Shown: in pieces, positions 27,391-35,861 of the stretch | Numbering within the stretch: position 1 is the first letter of the stretch | Layout: the number at the start of each line of letters is the position of its first letter | Assembly: GCF_003428165.1 (NCBI RefSeq) | Contig: NZ_QLIQ01000008.1 | Location: 1-64,000 of the forward strand | Direction of reading: 5' to 3' | Length of the DNA: 64,000 nucleotides | Origin: Cysteiniphilum litorale | GTDB lineage: Bacteria > Pseudomonadota > Gammaproteobacteria > Francisellales > Francisellaceae | The notes under the pieces: model-generated | What the model was told of the DNA's origin: nothing | Databases searched by the model: none | The model's input: only the letters and a program-made list of their open reading frames with translations | Position numbers and translations under genes: made by a program

Positions 27391-28158
27391 TTATAAATAT
27401 TTCTTAAATGAGCCAATGAGATAATGCAGCAGAACATAGCATATAAAGCTTGAAGTCAGTGCAACCATCATAGGGTTGATTTTAAACGGCATAACCAGGT
27501 ATAAAATAACCCCCAAACTAGGCAGCCATACTGTTAACCCTCTGATAATATTATGTTTCGCCTCACTTTCTCTATCCACACAGTAACGGCGATATAACCG
27601 CTTATGATTACCTGTAATAAATGCCAGAATTATGGCCATGATGTAAAGCTGATAAAAACTTAAACTCGTTAAAAATTTAATCACCGTAACATAAAAAGCA
27701 ATCTGAATAAGTGACCTTCCCTTTTGCACAAAGCTGTATGACTGATTCATCAATGAATTGACCTGATCACTCACTGGAATGTCTGATAGCGTATCCTTAT
27801 TGATATATGAATTTTCCTGAACCCATTTGACACTATTTGCAAAATACTGATTAACCTCTGTAATTGACTGAGTAAGGCTATGATACAACTGATTAATCCA
27901 GCCACCTATGAGTGAATTCGGATTAATATAAAAGTGCGCAATATTATAATTGTAAATCTCAATAAGAGTATTGTATGCATGCTGATAGGAAGTTAACATC
28001 CAGTAAATAAGATAAAAGCAGATGAGAATAACACACCCAGTTACTGCAAAGCCTACTAACCATATGGTCAATTGAAAAGGTATTAAAATTAATCTCAACA
28101 GCTTATTTTGAGTAGCCTCATCGCGCTGAGTCTGATGCGTATTAATAGCCGATGTCAT
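27391..28158 (-). CDS. DUF4400 / TIGR03747-like integrating-conjugative-element membrane protein
   Basis: The ATG at 28158 follows AAGGATATCGGTA, overlapping the preceding gene by 17 bases. The 255-residue product has an N-terminal membrane segment, a mid-region segment (VTVIKFLTSLSFYQLYIMAIILA) and C-terminal segments ending exactly in GSFKKYL. That ending, with the internal helix pattern, is what I recall of the PFL_4697 family of ICE conjugation proteins (DUF4400). Those occur in MPF-G type systems, so finding one among Dot/Icm genes is unusual. The identification is from memory of the family. Confidence 0.6.
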   Translation of the reverse strand: MTSAINTHQTQRDEATQNKLLRLILIPFQLTIWLVGFAVTGCVILICFYLIYWMLTSYQHAYNTLIEIYNYNIAHFYINPNSLIGGWINQLYHSLTQSITEVNQYFANSVKWVQENSYINKDTLSDIPVSDQVNSLMNQSYSFVQKGRSLIQIAFYVTVIKFLTSLSFYQLYIMAIILAFITGNHKRLYRRYCVDRESEAKHNIIRGLTVWLPSLGVILYLVMPFKINPMMVALTSSFICYVLLHYLIGSFKKYL

Positions 28159-28837
28159 TACCGATATCCTTAAGATCATATCTCATAATTTTTGCGATTG
28201 ATAACTGTGACGGGAGACTCATAAAAGGTGTTTTCAGCACATCAATTTCAAGTTTGGATTGTGTCCTTGAAAATGTCTGACCATTTGTAGCATATAAAAC
28301 AAAATGATCAAATGCCACTTTCCACATGACAACATTACCATTACTGGTGTGTATGCTGGAGAGCTTCACGCTTGGATTGCCCAGGCTCTCTACTGCAAAA
28401 TACCACCCTTGCTGCAATCGCAACAGCAATCCTGAATCACCTATTGCGGATTGCACTTGATCAGAAAAGCCCGTCACTGCAAAGTTAAGATTGAATAATT
28501 CATTATGCTTTTGTTGATAGTTCTCGGGTGTCACTGCAAAAATTTGATATATACGATCTGTTGCATATTGGATAATATCATCACGTGTAAAAGGCTGTGG
28601 CTCATTTAAAGGATAAATGGAAGCTAATGCACCTTTATCATCGAGTGCGAAGTAATAGGTCCATTGATGAGATAACTGATTGCGACCATTGACCCATAAG
28701 AGAATCACAAATCCAAGACAAAGCATCAGAATATAACGTCTTAAATAAAGACGCTTACGAATCTCATTTGACGTATATTCAGTCGCTAGCTGATGAATTG
28801 GGACTTTACGTCTACCTTTAAAAAACCATGCTAACAT
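28142..28837 (-). CDS. VirB8/DotI-like inner-membrane protein, second copy
   Basis: A 231-residue bitopic protein: a basic N-terminus (KGRRKVP), one membrane segment (YILMLCLGFVILLWV) and a periplasmic domain. The periplasmic part has the VirB8-like order of helices and strands (YATDRIYQIFAVTPENYQQ, then strands ending VFDHFVLY). The start follows AGGAGTAAAAG, three bases after dotI. It lacks the clear IcmL signature seen in its neighbour, so the call is structural. A pair of VirB8-like proteins could form a heteromeric collar. Confidence 0.5.
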   Translation of the reverse strand: MLAWFFKGRRKVPIHQLATEYTSNEIRKRLYLRRYILMLCLGFVILLWVNGRNQLSHQWTYYFALDDKGALASIYPLNEPQPFTRDDIIQYATDRIYQIFAVTPENYQQKHNELFNLNFAVTGFSDQVQSAIGDSGLLLRLQQGWYFAVESLGNPSVKLSSIHTSNGNVVMWKVAFDHFVLYATNGQTFSRTQSKLEIDVLKTPFMSLPSQLSIAKIMRYDLKDIGNDIGY

Positions 28838-28840
28838 CTT

Positions 28841-29539
28841 TTACTCCTGCCAATTCGCGTTCACTTGAATATGGAAAATTTGCATTCCATAACTGTTAAG
28901 TGTGGTTCCGGTATCGTTAATGACTAACTGAAATTTAACACGCTTAGATGTACTCACACGTCCATTAAAGATATTGATAATTGCTGGTACCTGGACACGC
29001 CACACAGAATGTGCTTTATTCAAGCTACGGTCAGTGATGAAAGAAGATATAATTTTTACCGAAATAAATGAGCTATTTTCTTTTAGACCAGGCACAATAT
29101 TTTCATTGATGTATTTGCTCAACTCATCTTTTGCATCAGAGGTGAAATAGCGTGGTAAATTCTGATCCAACATATAATGATAGTTGGCAAAATCAAAATC
29201 CATTGACTCAGGTATTGCCTCAATAACAAACTGCTCGACTGAGGCGTTACTTAATGCACTTGAATCATTACCAACAGGTTTAATAGCAACTTTCCCTTCC
29301 CCACTTACCGTAAAAAACGCAATATCAGGTCGTTGACTCGAGATATAAAGGCTAATCAACACAAGTGCTGTCACCGCTACTACAAATACATAGCTCAAGA
29401 GATTAAAAAACTGAAAATAGTTTTTATCTGCCCACACTTCAAGACTATTAACTGGGCTTTGATCGAGCGGTCTTTTTTTCTCTATTTTAGCTGTCTTAGA
29501 CGTTTTCCCCGCCAATTTCTTTTTGAATTTATCAAGCAT
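28841..29539 (-). CDS. dotI: DotI/IcmL/TraM inner-membrane protein (VirB8-like)
   Basis: A 232-residue bitopic protein with a Lys-rich cytoplasmic N-terminus, a membrane segment at about residues 48-68 (LSYVFVVAVTALVLISLYI) and a periplasmic domain. The periplasmic part contains the IcmL family pattern: FDFANYHYMLDQNLPRYFT, SKYINENIVPGL, and the strand VWRVQVPAIINIF. DotI forms rings in the inner membrane, linking cytoplasmic ATPases to the core. It follows the second TcpQ-domain gene by 37 bases. The tract encoding its start is A-rich with a nine-base rhythm. Confidence 0.7.
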   Translation of the reverse strand: MLDKFKKKLAGKTSKTAKIEKKRPLDQSPVNSLEVWADKNYFQFFNLLSYVFVVAVTALVLISLYISSQRPDIAFFTVSGEGKVAIKPVGNDSSALSNASVEQFVIEAIPESMDFDFANYHYMLDQNLPRYFTSDAKDELSKYINENIVPGLKENSSFISVKIISSFITDRSLNKAHSVWRVQVPAIINIFNGRVSTSKRVKFQLVINDTGTTLNSYGMQIFHIQVNANWQE

Positions 29540-29576
29540 GGCCTAACCCCCATTCATTCTTTTTGTATTGTTAAGT

Positions 29577-30188
29577 TTACTGAGGTGTCAAAAAGCTTGA
29601 GCTAAAAGTGCCTGGCTTGATCAGAATAACCTTGTTTGCCATCACTTCCGCTTTAAACGGCATTGATGCTGATTTTAATGAATCCAATAATGTACTTAAC
29701 GCACCGCCATGACCCAAGAAACTTCCATAAATGACTGAGTCCGTCTGAACCTGATAATCATCATCAGACTGAAAAAAAACCGTATATCCATTCAGGTTGC
29801 CCCAACGCTTAATTGTTTGACTAACCGTATCCCCTTTGATGATATAATAGACCTGTGGCTCTTTCGATGAAAGTGCCTTCGCCTGCTTTTTATCTGCGGC
29901 AAAAGCAATGATACCATCTTGTTTATTGACATACATGGCAGGTGATAATTTTACATTTGAATTGTTACCACCGTCATGCTTTTCAAGGTTTTGCTGTCTT
30001 TGCATGAGCGTTGATGTACGCATTGTCAAATGCTCAGTAGCATAGACATTTGTGAAACCAAACGCACCTACTAAGCTTATAGTAAGAAGATATTTGACAC
30101 TGTTTCCTTTGTTGATTGTTTTTATTGTTTTTATTGTTTTTATTGTTTTTACTCTTTTCCATTTTCCCATCGTTTTTACATTAAGCAT
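29577..30188 (-). CDS. TcpQ-domain exported protein 2
   Basis: The ATG at 30188 follows GGGAGAAGA and overlaps the previous stop by eight bases (ATGCTTAA). The N-terminus has a repeat-encoded basic segment (KTI repeated four times), then a signal peptide (YLLTISLVGAFGFTNVYA). The C-terminal 85 residues match the TcpQ domain pattern: YYIIKGDTVSQTIKRWG, a YTVFFQSDDDY block, and YGSFLGHGGALSTLLDSL. TcpQ domains stabilise secretin rings, for example in Vibrio TCP and IncI PilL. Its place among Dot core genes suggests it supports the DotC-D-H ring. Confidence 0.65.
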   Translation of the reverse strand: MLNVKTMGKWKRVKTIKTIKTIKTINKGNSVKYLLTISLVGAFGFTNVYATEHLTMRTSTLMQRQQNLEKHDGGNNSNVKLSPAMYVNKQDGIIAFAADKKQAKALSSKEPQVYYIIKGDTVSQTIKRWGNLNGYTVFFQSDDDYQVQTDSVIYGSFLGHGGALSTLLDSLKSASMPFKAEVMANKVILIKPGTFSSSFLTPQ

Positions 30189-31107
30189 CATTCTTCTCCC
30201 ATCCAAGTGCATCTGATATCAACTGATAAAGTGGATTATCTGCTAAGTTATTTGTTGTCAGTGATCCTGCATAAATCACATTTGTTTTTAATGAGGCATC
30301 GGGTAATACATCAGCGTTAATAGATAGCTTATCTTTCTTTGCCCATTGATATATAGTTGCCTTCAGCTGACTGCCTTTAATTGCATAATAGACATGCTCT
30401 TGAGCAAGTGTTTTTGCAATTGATTCAGTGGAAGCAATCGATAATTTATGTGTCTTATCATTTTGATAAAAAGAAAGATGCTTTTCTTTTAGATAGTCTT
30501 TAAACTGTTGACTTAATAGATGTTTTTTATACATATTGTCAATTTCTATTTCTAGCTCATCACTGATAAATGGCGAAACAACTAGCGTTAATGCCTGCGT
30601 CTTAGTCGTCGTATTTATATGCTCTGCTTTTATATCTGGCACAGGATATGGACTATCTGCATATGCTTTTTCAAGCGCCTTTTTCTGAGCTGCCAACTCA
30701 GCCTGTGTTTGACTCAATAAATCAGCTTTGCTTTGAAGATCTTTCCAACCATTTAAATACGACTGATATGTGATCGTCTGTTGCGGTTTAACTGTTACAG
30801 TCTGTTTGTCAGGATTGACATCAAAGCTCAAATGATAAATTTTTGATACCTCCTGAAGAATAGATACCGCGTCATTTTTTGTCGCAGGTATACTGATAGG
30901 AATATCATCAACCTGATTTAAGCTGATCGTATAACCAGGATATATTGAAAGCAGCAATGCCTTCAGTGGAATATTATTCAGCTGCGCATGGATTTTAGAG
31001 CCATTTGATGTTGGCACTTCCGGTATTGATGACAATATCGACATATCAGCGTAAGCACTTACAGCACTCGCAAGAAGTAACGGTGCCATCAGTTGTTTTA
31101 TATTCAT
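30181..31107 (-). CDS. TcpQ-domain exported protein 1 with secretin-like N0 region
   Basis: A 308-residue protein with a signal peptide (LLLASAVSAYA). Residues 35-105 (LNNIPLKALLLSIYPGYT, then VSKIYHLSFDVNPDKQTVTV) look like the N0/STN domain of secretins. The C-terminal 80 residues (VYYAIKGSQLKATIYQWAKK onward) are TcpQ-like, related to the downstream protein. The pair may form the periplasmic support for the DotH-type outer ring. There is an ATG at 31107 with modest ribosome site. It follows the DsbC-like gene by 47 bases. Confidence 0.6.
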   Translation of the reverse strand: MNIKQLMAPLLLASAVSAYADMSILSSIPEVPTSNGSKIHAQLNNIPLKALLLSIYPGYTISLNQVDDIPISIPATKNDAVSILQEVSKIYHLSFDVNPDKQTVTVKPQQTITYQSYLNGWKDLQSKADLLSQTQAELAAQKKALEKAYADSPYPVPDIKAEHINTTTKTQALTLVVSPFISDELEIEIDNMYKKHLLSQQFKDYLKEKHLSFYQNDKTHKLSIASTESIAKTLAQEHVYYAIKGSQLKATIYQWAKKDKLSINADVLPDASLKTNVIYAGSLTTNNLADNPLYQLISDALGWEKNDA

Positions 31108-31154
31108 GATAATCCTCTAGATTTTTTCTACATTTTCTCTACATTAAAATTGTT

Positions 31155-32318
31155 TTAGCGCATTCCAAGCTTATCAACTACCGACGTACTGGTAGTAAAA
31201 CCAGAAGTAGTTCGACCATTGGATCCAATAATATATGGAGTACCTGTAACATTAGCCTCTTTAGCCCATTCGTAATATGAGCTTACATCAACTGTACAAT
31301 TACTTTTTTCTTTTATGTCATCAGGTAGTAATCCCTTGCTATACAATGCGTTTAATGCCTGAAGTGGTTGGGTTGCGCATATTGCCTTTTGCATATTCTG
31401 CGCCACAATGGTATTGAGCCCCTTTCTAGGTAACGGAAGATATATGACTGAATAGCCATTATCTAAAAACTCATTGATGTGTTCATGCAAGGTACGACAA
31501 TGCGGACAGGTATAGTCAGTAAATACATACAAAGTTCCTTTAAGAGGCTGCCCATCTGCTTTTTTTAATCTGGTCTGATAGGTTAGATTATGTTTAGCCC
31601 ATACAATCGCATCGTTAAGTTTTTTCTGTTTCTGTTTTTCCTTATCATTGCTCTGATCATTCATTACATGGTTATTTTTAGTACTATTATTTCCATTTTC
31701 TTGCTGACCTAGAACTAACCCATTAATTTCACCTCTATGTGCCAGTAATTCATCTAGAGAAACATACATCCCAATAATAATTTCATTAATGTTCTGCAAG
31801 TTTTTATTGGTAATACCCGTTGCTTTATCAATCAAAAAATAGTTATAAGCGCCTTTATCATTATGATCAATGATTTTAAGATGTGTGTTATCCTCAATCA
31901 GTTTGATAAAGTTTTCTGGTTTAGCTAAATCTAAATTATTTGTATTGAATAATAGATAGTGTTTTGCTTTTAAAAGCACCTCTCCTGTAGTGCTGATATC
32001 AATAATACCTGAATTTGTATTTAACTGATAAAATCCATTTATATTTAAAGGCTTAATATCACTAATTGTCAGATAAGTAAAAACCTGTTTTAACTTACCA
32101 ATTATCGGTATGATGCGGTTTATATCAGAAGGTTTTTTAGGTAAAGCGCTGTGATTATCTGGGATCACAATTACCTGTTGCCGATCATTTATTGCATCCT
32201 TATAACCATTAACGGCATCTAAAGCAGGCGAAGCTGCATAAGCATAATGCATTACCCCAGCGCTCAGCATCCAGCAAGTAGCCAATACTTTTTTAAAAAC
32301 TCCACGACGATTCATCAT
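31155..32318 (-). CDS. DsbC/TrbB-like periplasmic thiol-disulfide isomerase
   Basis: A 387-residue exported protein with a signal peptide (residues 1-28). The C-terminal thioredoxin-fold domain has the active site CPHC at residues 271-274 in VFTDYTCPHCRTLHEH and the cis-Pro loop VTGTPYII. The region before it (DIKPLNINGFYQL) resembles the DsbC dimerisation domain. It is about 150 residues longer than E. coli DsbC; the insert is low complexity (Asn, Lys, Gln). IncI systems carry TrbB with the same activity. Likely clients are the Cys-containing exported proteins of this plasmid. Start follows GGAGAATAGCAG. Confidence 0.85.
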   Translation of the reverse strand: MMNRRGVFKKVLATCWMLSAGVMHYAYAASPALDAVNGYKDAINDRQQVIVIPDNHSALPKKPSDINRIIPIIGKLKQVFTYLTISDIKPLNINGFYQLNTNSGIIDISTTGEVLLKAKHYLLFNTNNLDLAKPENFIKLIEDNTHLKIIDHNDKGAYNYFLIDKATGITNKNLQNINEIIIGMYVSLDELLAHRGEINGLVLGQQENGNNSTKNNHVMNDQSNDKEKQKQKKLNDAIVWAKHNLTYQTRLKKADGQPLKGTLYVFTDYTCPHCRTLHEHINEFLDNGYSVIYLPLPRKGLNTIVAQNMQKAICATQPLQALNALYSKGLLPDDIKEKSNCTVDVSSYYEWAKEANVTGTPYIIGSNGRTTSGFTTSTSVVDKLGMR

Positions 32319-32321
32319 CTG

Positions 32322-33500
32322 CTATTCTCCTTTTACTTTAATCTCTGATGTTTCTGTAAATAAAATGCCTATGCCATGTCCACGATTAACGGTGACGGTT
32401 GTTGGTCGATCCCACAGGCTGGTAAAAACAGGTTGCAACTGTCCTGCAATACTTGTCGCTGCACCTCCTGCGGCACTGAATGCAATTTGTTTGGCATCAG
32501 GCGGTGTATAAATTTGCGTTTGGCTACCGCTGCTTCCAACAATAACTGTAGGTGTGTTTTTCCCCTGGTAAGGTTGAGCAGCACCTTGGATTGCACCAAA
32601 GGTAGCTCCAGCAATTAAGCCACTGAATCTTTGCAGATAGTGATGATCTATGTCGTCATATAAGTTAGGTAAATAGTCTGCATTCACCGCTATTGCGTGA
32701 ATAGTGAATGTAATCCCCTTCCAAATCATTTTGTTAAATTCAATACTGATGCCATCAATCCATTTATCTCTGACGGTAAACTTCCCAAAAACTTTAGCAC
32801 CTCTGTACTTACCCATCTGAATTTCAGCAATCACAGGAGTCTCAAAGTCACTGTTAATCTGGTTGATGATGACACCATATAATGTGGTGCCAGCATCAAT
32901 CTGACCCAAAATAGACTGCGTCATTGATGTTACTGCCTGAGTTAAAAGACGCCCAGTATACTCAGGCGGTGTAACCGTCTTATACCCTGATGCATTTGCG
33001 GTATGAGTACTTAATTCCAATTTATCTAGACCGTATGCTTTAATAGCTTTTTCAAACGCATCACTTATCTGTATATCATTGCTTTGAGTTTTAGTCTTTG
33101 ATGCAACTGAATCTGTGTTGTCCTCTTTTTTCTGGCGTGCTTTTAAAGCAGACTGGTAGTCATAATCCTGTTTAGGCTTAGTCAAGGGCTGTGATTGTTT
33201 GATCGGATTGATTGAACCAACTGTGCTGATAAAACTCGTGTTATCATCTCTTGCCTGTTTCTCTTTTGCTTCTTCATAGGCTTCATGCTTCTGACGAATT
33301 AAAGAAGAGTTAACTAAATCACTACGATTTGACCCGCTGTCAAAACTGGTATTAATGCTCACCCCTACTGACGATGAAGATTCACTGGCTGACAGGAACA
33401 ATTTATAACCCGCCAAAGATACAATAACCACTCCAACAGCAATAGAGATTAACAATTTTGTGTTACGTACCTTATGAACCTTTTCTTCTTTCATATTCAT
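32322..33500 (-). CDS. dotG: DotG/IcmE/TraO channel protein (VirB10-like)
   Basis: A 392-residue protein with one N-terminal membrane segment (LLISIAVGVVIVSLAGYKLF), a charged spacer and a C-terminal VirB10-like beta domain. The latter has TLYGVIINQINSDFETPV, AKVFGKFTV, a region of small residues that may form the alpha-helical pore (SGLIAGATFGAIQG), and the final strand GHGIGILFTE. Legionella DotG is far longer because of internal repeats, which are absent here, as in TraO. The start overlaps the dotH stop as ATGA at 33497. Confidence 0.85.
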   Translation of the reverse strand: MNMKEEKVHKVRNTKLLISIAVGVVIVSLAGYKLFLSASESSSSVGVSINTSFDSGSNRSDLVNSSLIRQKHEAYEEAKEKQARDDNTSFISTVGSINPIKQSQPLTKPKQDYDYQSALKARQKKEDNTDSVASKTKTQSNDIQISDAFEKAIKAYGLDKLELSTHTANASGYKTVTPPEYTGRLLTQAVTSMTQSILGQIDAGTTLYGVIINQINSDFETPVIAEIQMGKYRGAKVFGKFTVRDKWIDGISIEFNKMIWKGITFTIHAIAVNADYLPNLYDDIDHHYLQRFSGLIAGATFGAIQGAAQPYQGKNTPTVIVGSSGSQTQIYTPPDAKQIAFSAAGGAATSIAGQLQPVFTSLWDRPTTVTVNRGHGIGILFTETSEIKVKGE

Positions 33501-34567
33501 TGGGCTTCTCCATCATTTTCTCCATCGATTGACATAGGTTCAGTAATACTTGCAGGAATAAGTCGCCCATGATCAACAAAACTAAGGACGTGATTACCTG
33601 ATGCAATTTGAAAAACTGTATAGCCACTCGATGTGCTGGCGCGTGAAATATATGCTGGTGACTGAAGCTCTGCTTTAGTTCGAACATAGAAATAACCACT
33701 GTATTGCCATACACTTGCATTTGAAATAGAAATATCCATAGGTCTAGCACCTTTAGGTGCCGTCCCATTTAAAAACTGCATCATTGCATTACTTGGTCTT
33801 GTGAAATCAACCCCTGTGTATTTAACTTCCTGCAATGAGCTTTGGGTTAACCCATCTATACTAATATTGACCTGATAGTCATATTGCTCATCAGATGAAT
33901 CTAAAAATAAATGCACAGGCATTTGTTTATCAGCAAGATATATAATTAAATCTCCCTGTGCATAGTCCGTTGTGCCATCGATGGTTAATGAGTTACGCAT
34001 AGAAGCTGGTAATAGGTCAGTCTTCTTATCACTTTGCTGATCAGATTTCTTTTGTGTTTTATCCGGTGTATACGCATAGTCTTTTCTGTCACTACTCTGC
34101 ACAATGGTTGCCGCATTACCACCTCCTCTTTGAAAGACTTTAAAAGCATTTTCATCCGATATGTTATAGTCTTGAATGGGATACGGATTGCCGGCATTAT
34201 CTACAAACTGAATATTAGTTAATCGGTTTTTAGCAATATAAATTGTCGGCGGCTGATCATCATGATATAGGAATGTCCGCCTGTTTTTCTTAAGTTTCAC
34301 AATCATATTCTTTGCTGCTTCAATACTTCGGTTATATTCCTTTAACGCTTTAATCTGCGATGGTTTAAGCGTTTTTCCTGATTGATAAAGTGCGATTAAA
34401 TCTTTATATTTCTGCTGATCCTGATCATTTAGAATCGCCTGATATCGCGCCTGTGGACTTAGCTCTTTGTTTGTCTGCTCAACCTCAGTACCTCGTGCAA
34501 CACCAGACGTCATGGCAACAAGTACAACCAATACCACTAATAGGCTTTTCAACTTACTGAAGATCAT
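33497..34567 (-). CDS. dotH: DotH/IcmK/TraN outer-ring protein
   Basis: A 356-residue exported protein with signal peptide LKSLLVVLVVLVAMTSGVA. The mature N-terminus has the DotH helix pattern SGKTLKPSQIKALKEY and the block LKKNRRTFLYHDDQPPTIYIA. The C-terminal part is beta-rich (IDGLTQSSLQEVKYTG, SNASVWQYSGYFYVRTKAEL). DotH together with DotC and DotD builds the outer-membrane ring. It lies seven bases after the small first gene of the operon. No obvious ribosome site precedes the start, consistent with coupling. Confidence 0.85.
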   Translation of the reverse strand: MIFSKLKSLLVVLVVLVAMTSGVARGTEVEQTNKELSPQARYQAILNDQDQQKYKDLIALYQSGKTLKPSQIKALKEYNRSIEAAKNMIVKLKKNRRTFLYHDDQPPTIYIAKNRLTNIQFVDNAGNPYPIQDYNISDENAFKVFQRGGGNAATIVQSSDRKDYAYTPDKTQKKSDQQSDKKTDLLPASMRNSLTIDGTTDYAQGDLIIYLADKQMPVHLFLDSSDEQYDYQVNISIDGLTQSSLQEVKYTGVDFTRPSNAMMQFLNGTAPKGARPMDISISNASVWQYSGYFYVRTKAELQSPAYISRASTSSGYTVFQIASGNHVLSFVDHGRLIPASITEPMSIDGENDGEAQ

Positions 34568-34573
34568 CTCTAT

Positions 34574-34822
34574 CTACGACACCATGGCTAATTGATTTAA
34601 TTCTTCCATTAGCATGGCTTTAATATCCTTGCTAAAAAGCTCAAATTGCTTTGAATTAAGTACTTGCTTTAATGAACCAACATAGTGATAACCATTTGAT
34701 CTGACCGCCAACAGTTCTATATCCTGATCAATAAACAACAGGTCTCTGTCGGTATCACAAATACAGGCAGATGACTCAGCAATGAGATGTTCACTATTTG
34801 TTGCAAAACTAATATTCATCAT
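34574..34822 (-). CDS. small protein leading conjugation operon II, unknown
   Basis: The likely start is ATG at 34822 (or the adjacent ATG at 34819). The same frame runs upstream through the operator and promoter to 34909, but that extension is not credible as coding. The product is about 82 residues with no membrane segment: NSEHLIAESSACICDTDRDL, then strands and a helical end. It is the first gene after the palindrome promoter. I do not know the family. A regulatory or chaperone role is possible because of its position; it is not shown. Confidence 0.45.
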   Translation of the reverse strand: MMNISFATNSEHLIAESSACICDTDRDLLFIDQDIELLAVRSNGYHYVGSLKQVLNSKQFELFSKDIKAMLMEELNQLAMVS

Positions 34823-34848
34823 TAATAACCGTTTCTTGATGTCGTATT

Positions 34849-34906
34849 GATGATCATATTGCCCTAGTTTGAAAAGCAACCTACACCACAATTGTGGTGT
34901 CAAACG
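34849..34906 (-). promoter_or_regulatory. operator/promoter of conjugation operon II (palindrome copy 2)
   Basis: The 18-bp palindrome ACACCACAATTGTGGTGT is at 34883-34900. On the minus strand CAATAT at 34861-34856 occupies the same offset as in copies 1 and 4, placing the palindrome centre near -42.5. A good intrinsic terminator for the upstream operon ends about 18 bases before it, so this promoter is insulated from read-through. Confidence 0.8.
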
Positions 34907-34917
34907 CAAGAAAAATG

Positions 34918-34949
34918 AAAAAAGTTTTAAAATAGTGTCTGAACACTAT
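34918..34949 (-). terminator. intrinsic terminator of radical SAM operon
   Basis: On the minus strand a perfect 7-bp stem ATAGTGT / ACACTAT with loop TCAG (34932-34949) is followed by TTTTAAAACTTTTTT. This is 52 bases past the stop of the 272-residue gene and directly before the operator of conjugation operon II. Confidence 0.75.
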
Positions 34950-35000
34950 CGGGCTATGGGTGAGTAGGTTGGCTATTGAGGTGACTGGATCAGATGCGTT

Positions 35001-35819
35001 TTACTTTTTTACCTTTTTTACCTTTTTTACAGGAATCTCAATCAAATTGTTCGGAATGGGGCACTTGTTGGTATGATCAACAATAATCACTTTGCGCCTT
35101 ATGTCTGGGAATTGAATAATATTTTCGCTGGGTAATAATTTTGTTACCATTGAATGATACTTTTGAGGCATACCTATTTTATTTAAGAATGTTTTATATT
35201 GAGATCTACCATCTTTTGCCTTAAGTAACTCTATGATCCTTTCAAAAAACTTTGAATGCTTAAATTTAAATAGAAGGTTTTTATTGCAATCAAAAGTCAT
35301 TAAATTAAGAAAATACCCTGCAAAAATAACTGAATCATCTAAATCATGTTTGTTTAAACTGATACTTGGCTTCTTATGCCCAAGCTTATCCTTATGCAAC
35401 AGTAAATTTCCCAACTGTGTTGCCAGTACAATGTTAACCTCACGATTCGTACAACATTTACTGAGATTGATAAAAATAACACCATTCTGATAATGCCAGA
35501 ATGCAAAGCTGTCTATCCTGTCTTCGAGAAAATCAGGAACAGCGAATACTTTGACACCATTGACCTCAAGCAAATTAAGCATATCACCAATAAACTCATA
35601 CGTGCGTTTAAATGCCAATCGCATATGATAAGCGTATATACTATGCTGTTTTGTAGCACTAATATCTTCATTGCGCATCAAATGATAAATTTCATCCTGT
35701 TGCCACACAGGTTCTATCAATGTCACACGCTGATCAATATAGTCATTAAACTTTAATGCCTGACGCATTAACAGATAAACATGAATCACAGTTTCTCTAT
35801 CAAATGGCATATCGTTCAT
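35001..35819 (-). CDS. ImmA/IrrE-like protein lacking the zinc-protease motif
   Basis: A 272-residue protein. Residues 90-170 follow the ImmA/IrrE pattern: VKVFAVPDFLEDRIDSFAFW, the strand GVIFINLSKC, then the helix NIVLATQLGNLLLHKD, and later VIFAGYFLNLM. In active members the helix reads AHELGHLLLH (HExxH); here the first His is Thr and the Glu is Gln, so zinc binding and catalysis are unlikely. It may keep a peptide- or protein-binding role. The C-terminus is a run of KVK encoded by three identical nine-base repeats. It ends the radical SAM operon and precedes the terminator. Confidence 0.55.
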   Translation of the reverse strand: MNDMPFDRETVIHVYLLMRQALKFNDYIDQRVTLIEPVWQQDEIYHLMRNEDISATKQHSIYAYHMRLAFKRTYEFIGDMLNLLEVNGVKVFAVPDFLEDRIDSFAFWHYQNGVIFINLSKCCTNREVNIVLATQLGNLLLHKDKLGHKKPSISLNKHDLDDSVIFAGYFLNLMTFDCNKNLLFKFKHSKFFERIIELLKAKDGRSQYKTFLNKIGMPQKYHSMVTKLLPSENIIQFPDIRRKVIIVDHTNKCPIPNNLIEIPVKKVKKVKK

Positions 35820-35861
35820 GATTGATGTACTTATGTTACTTATTCTGCCTATTTTACCTAT

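Noticed and set aside
34823-34909. N-terminal extension of the first gene of operon II (MRLTPQLWCR)
   Set aside because: It reads through operator copy 2 and the -10 region, so it is upstream of the predicted transcription start.
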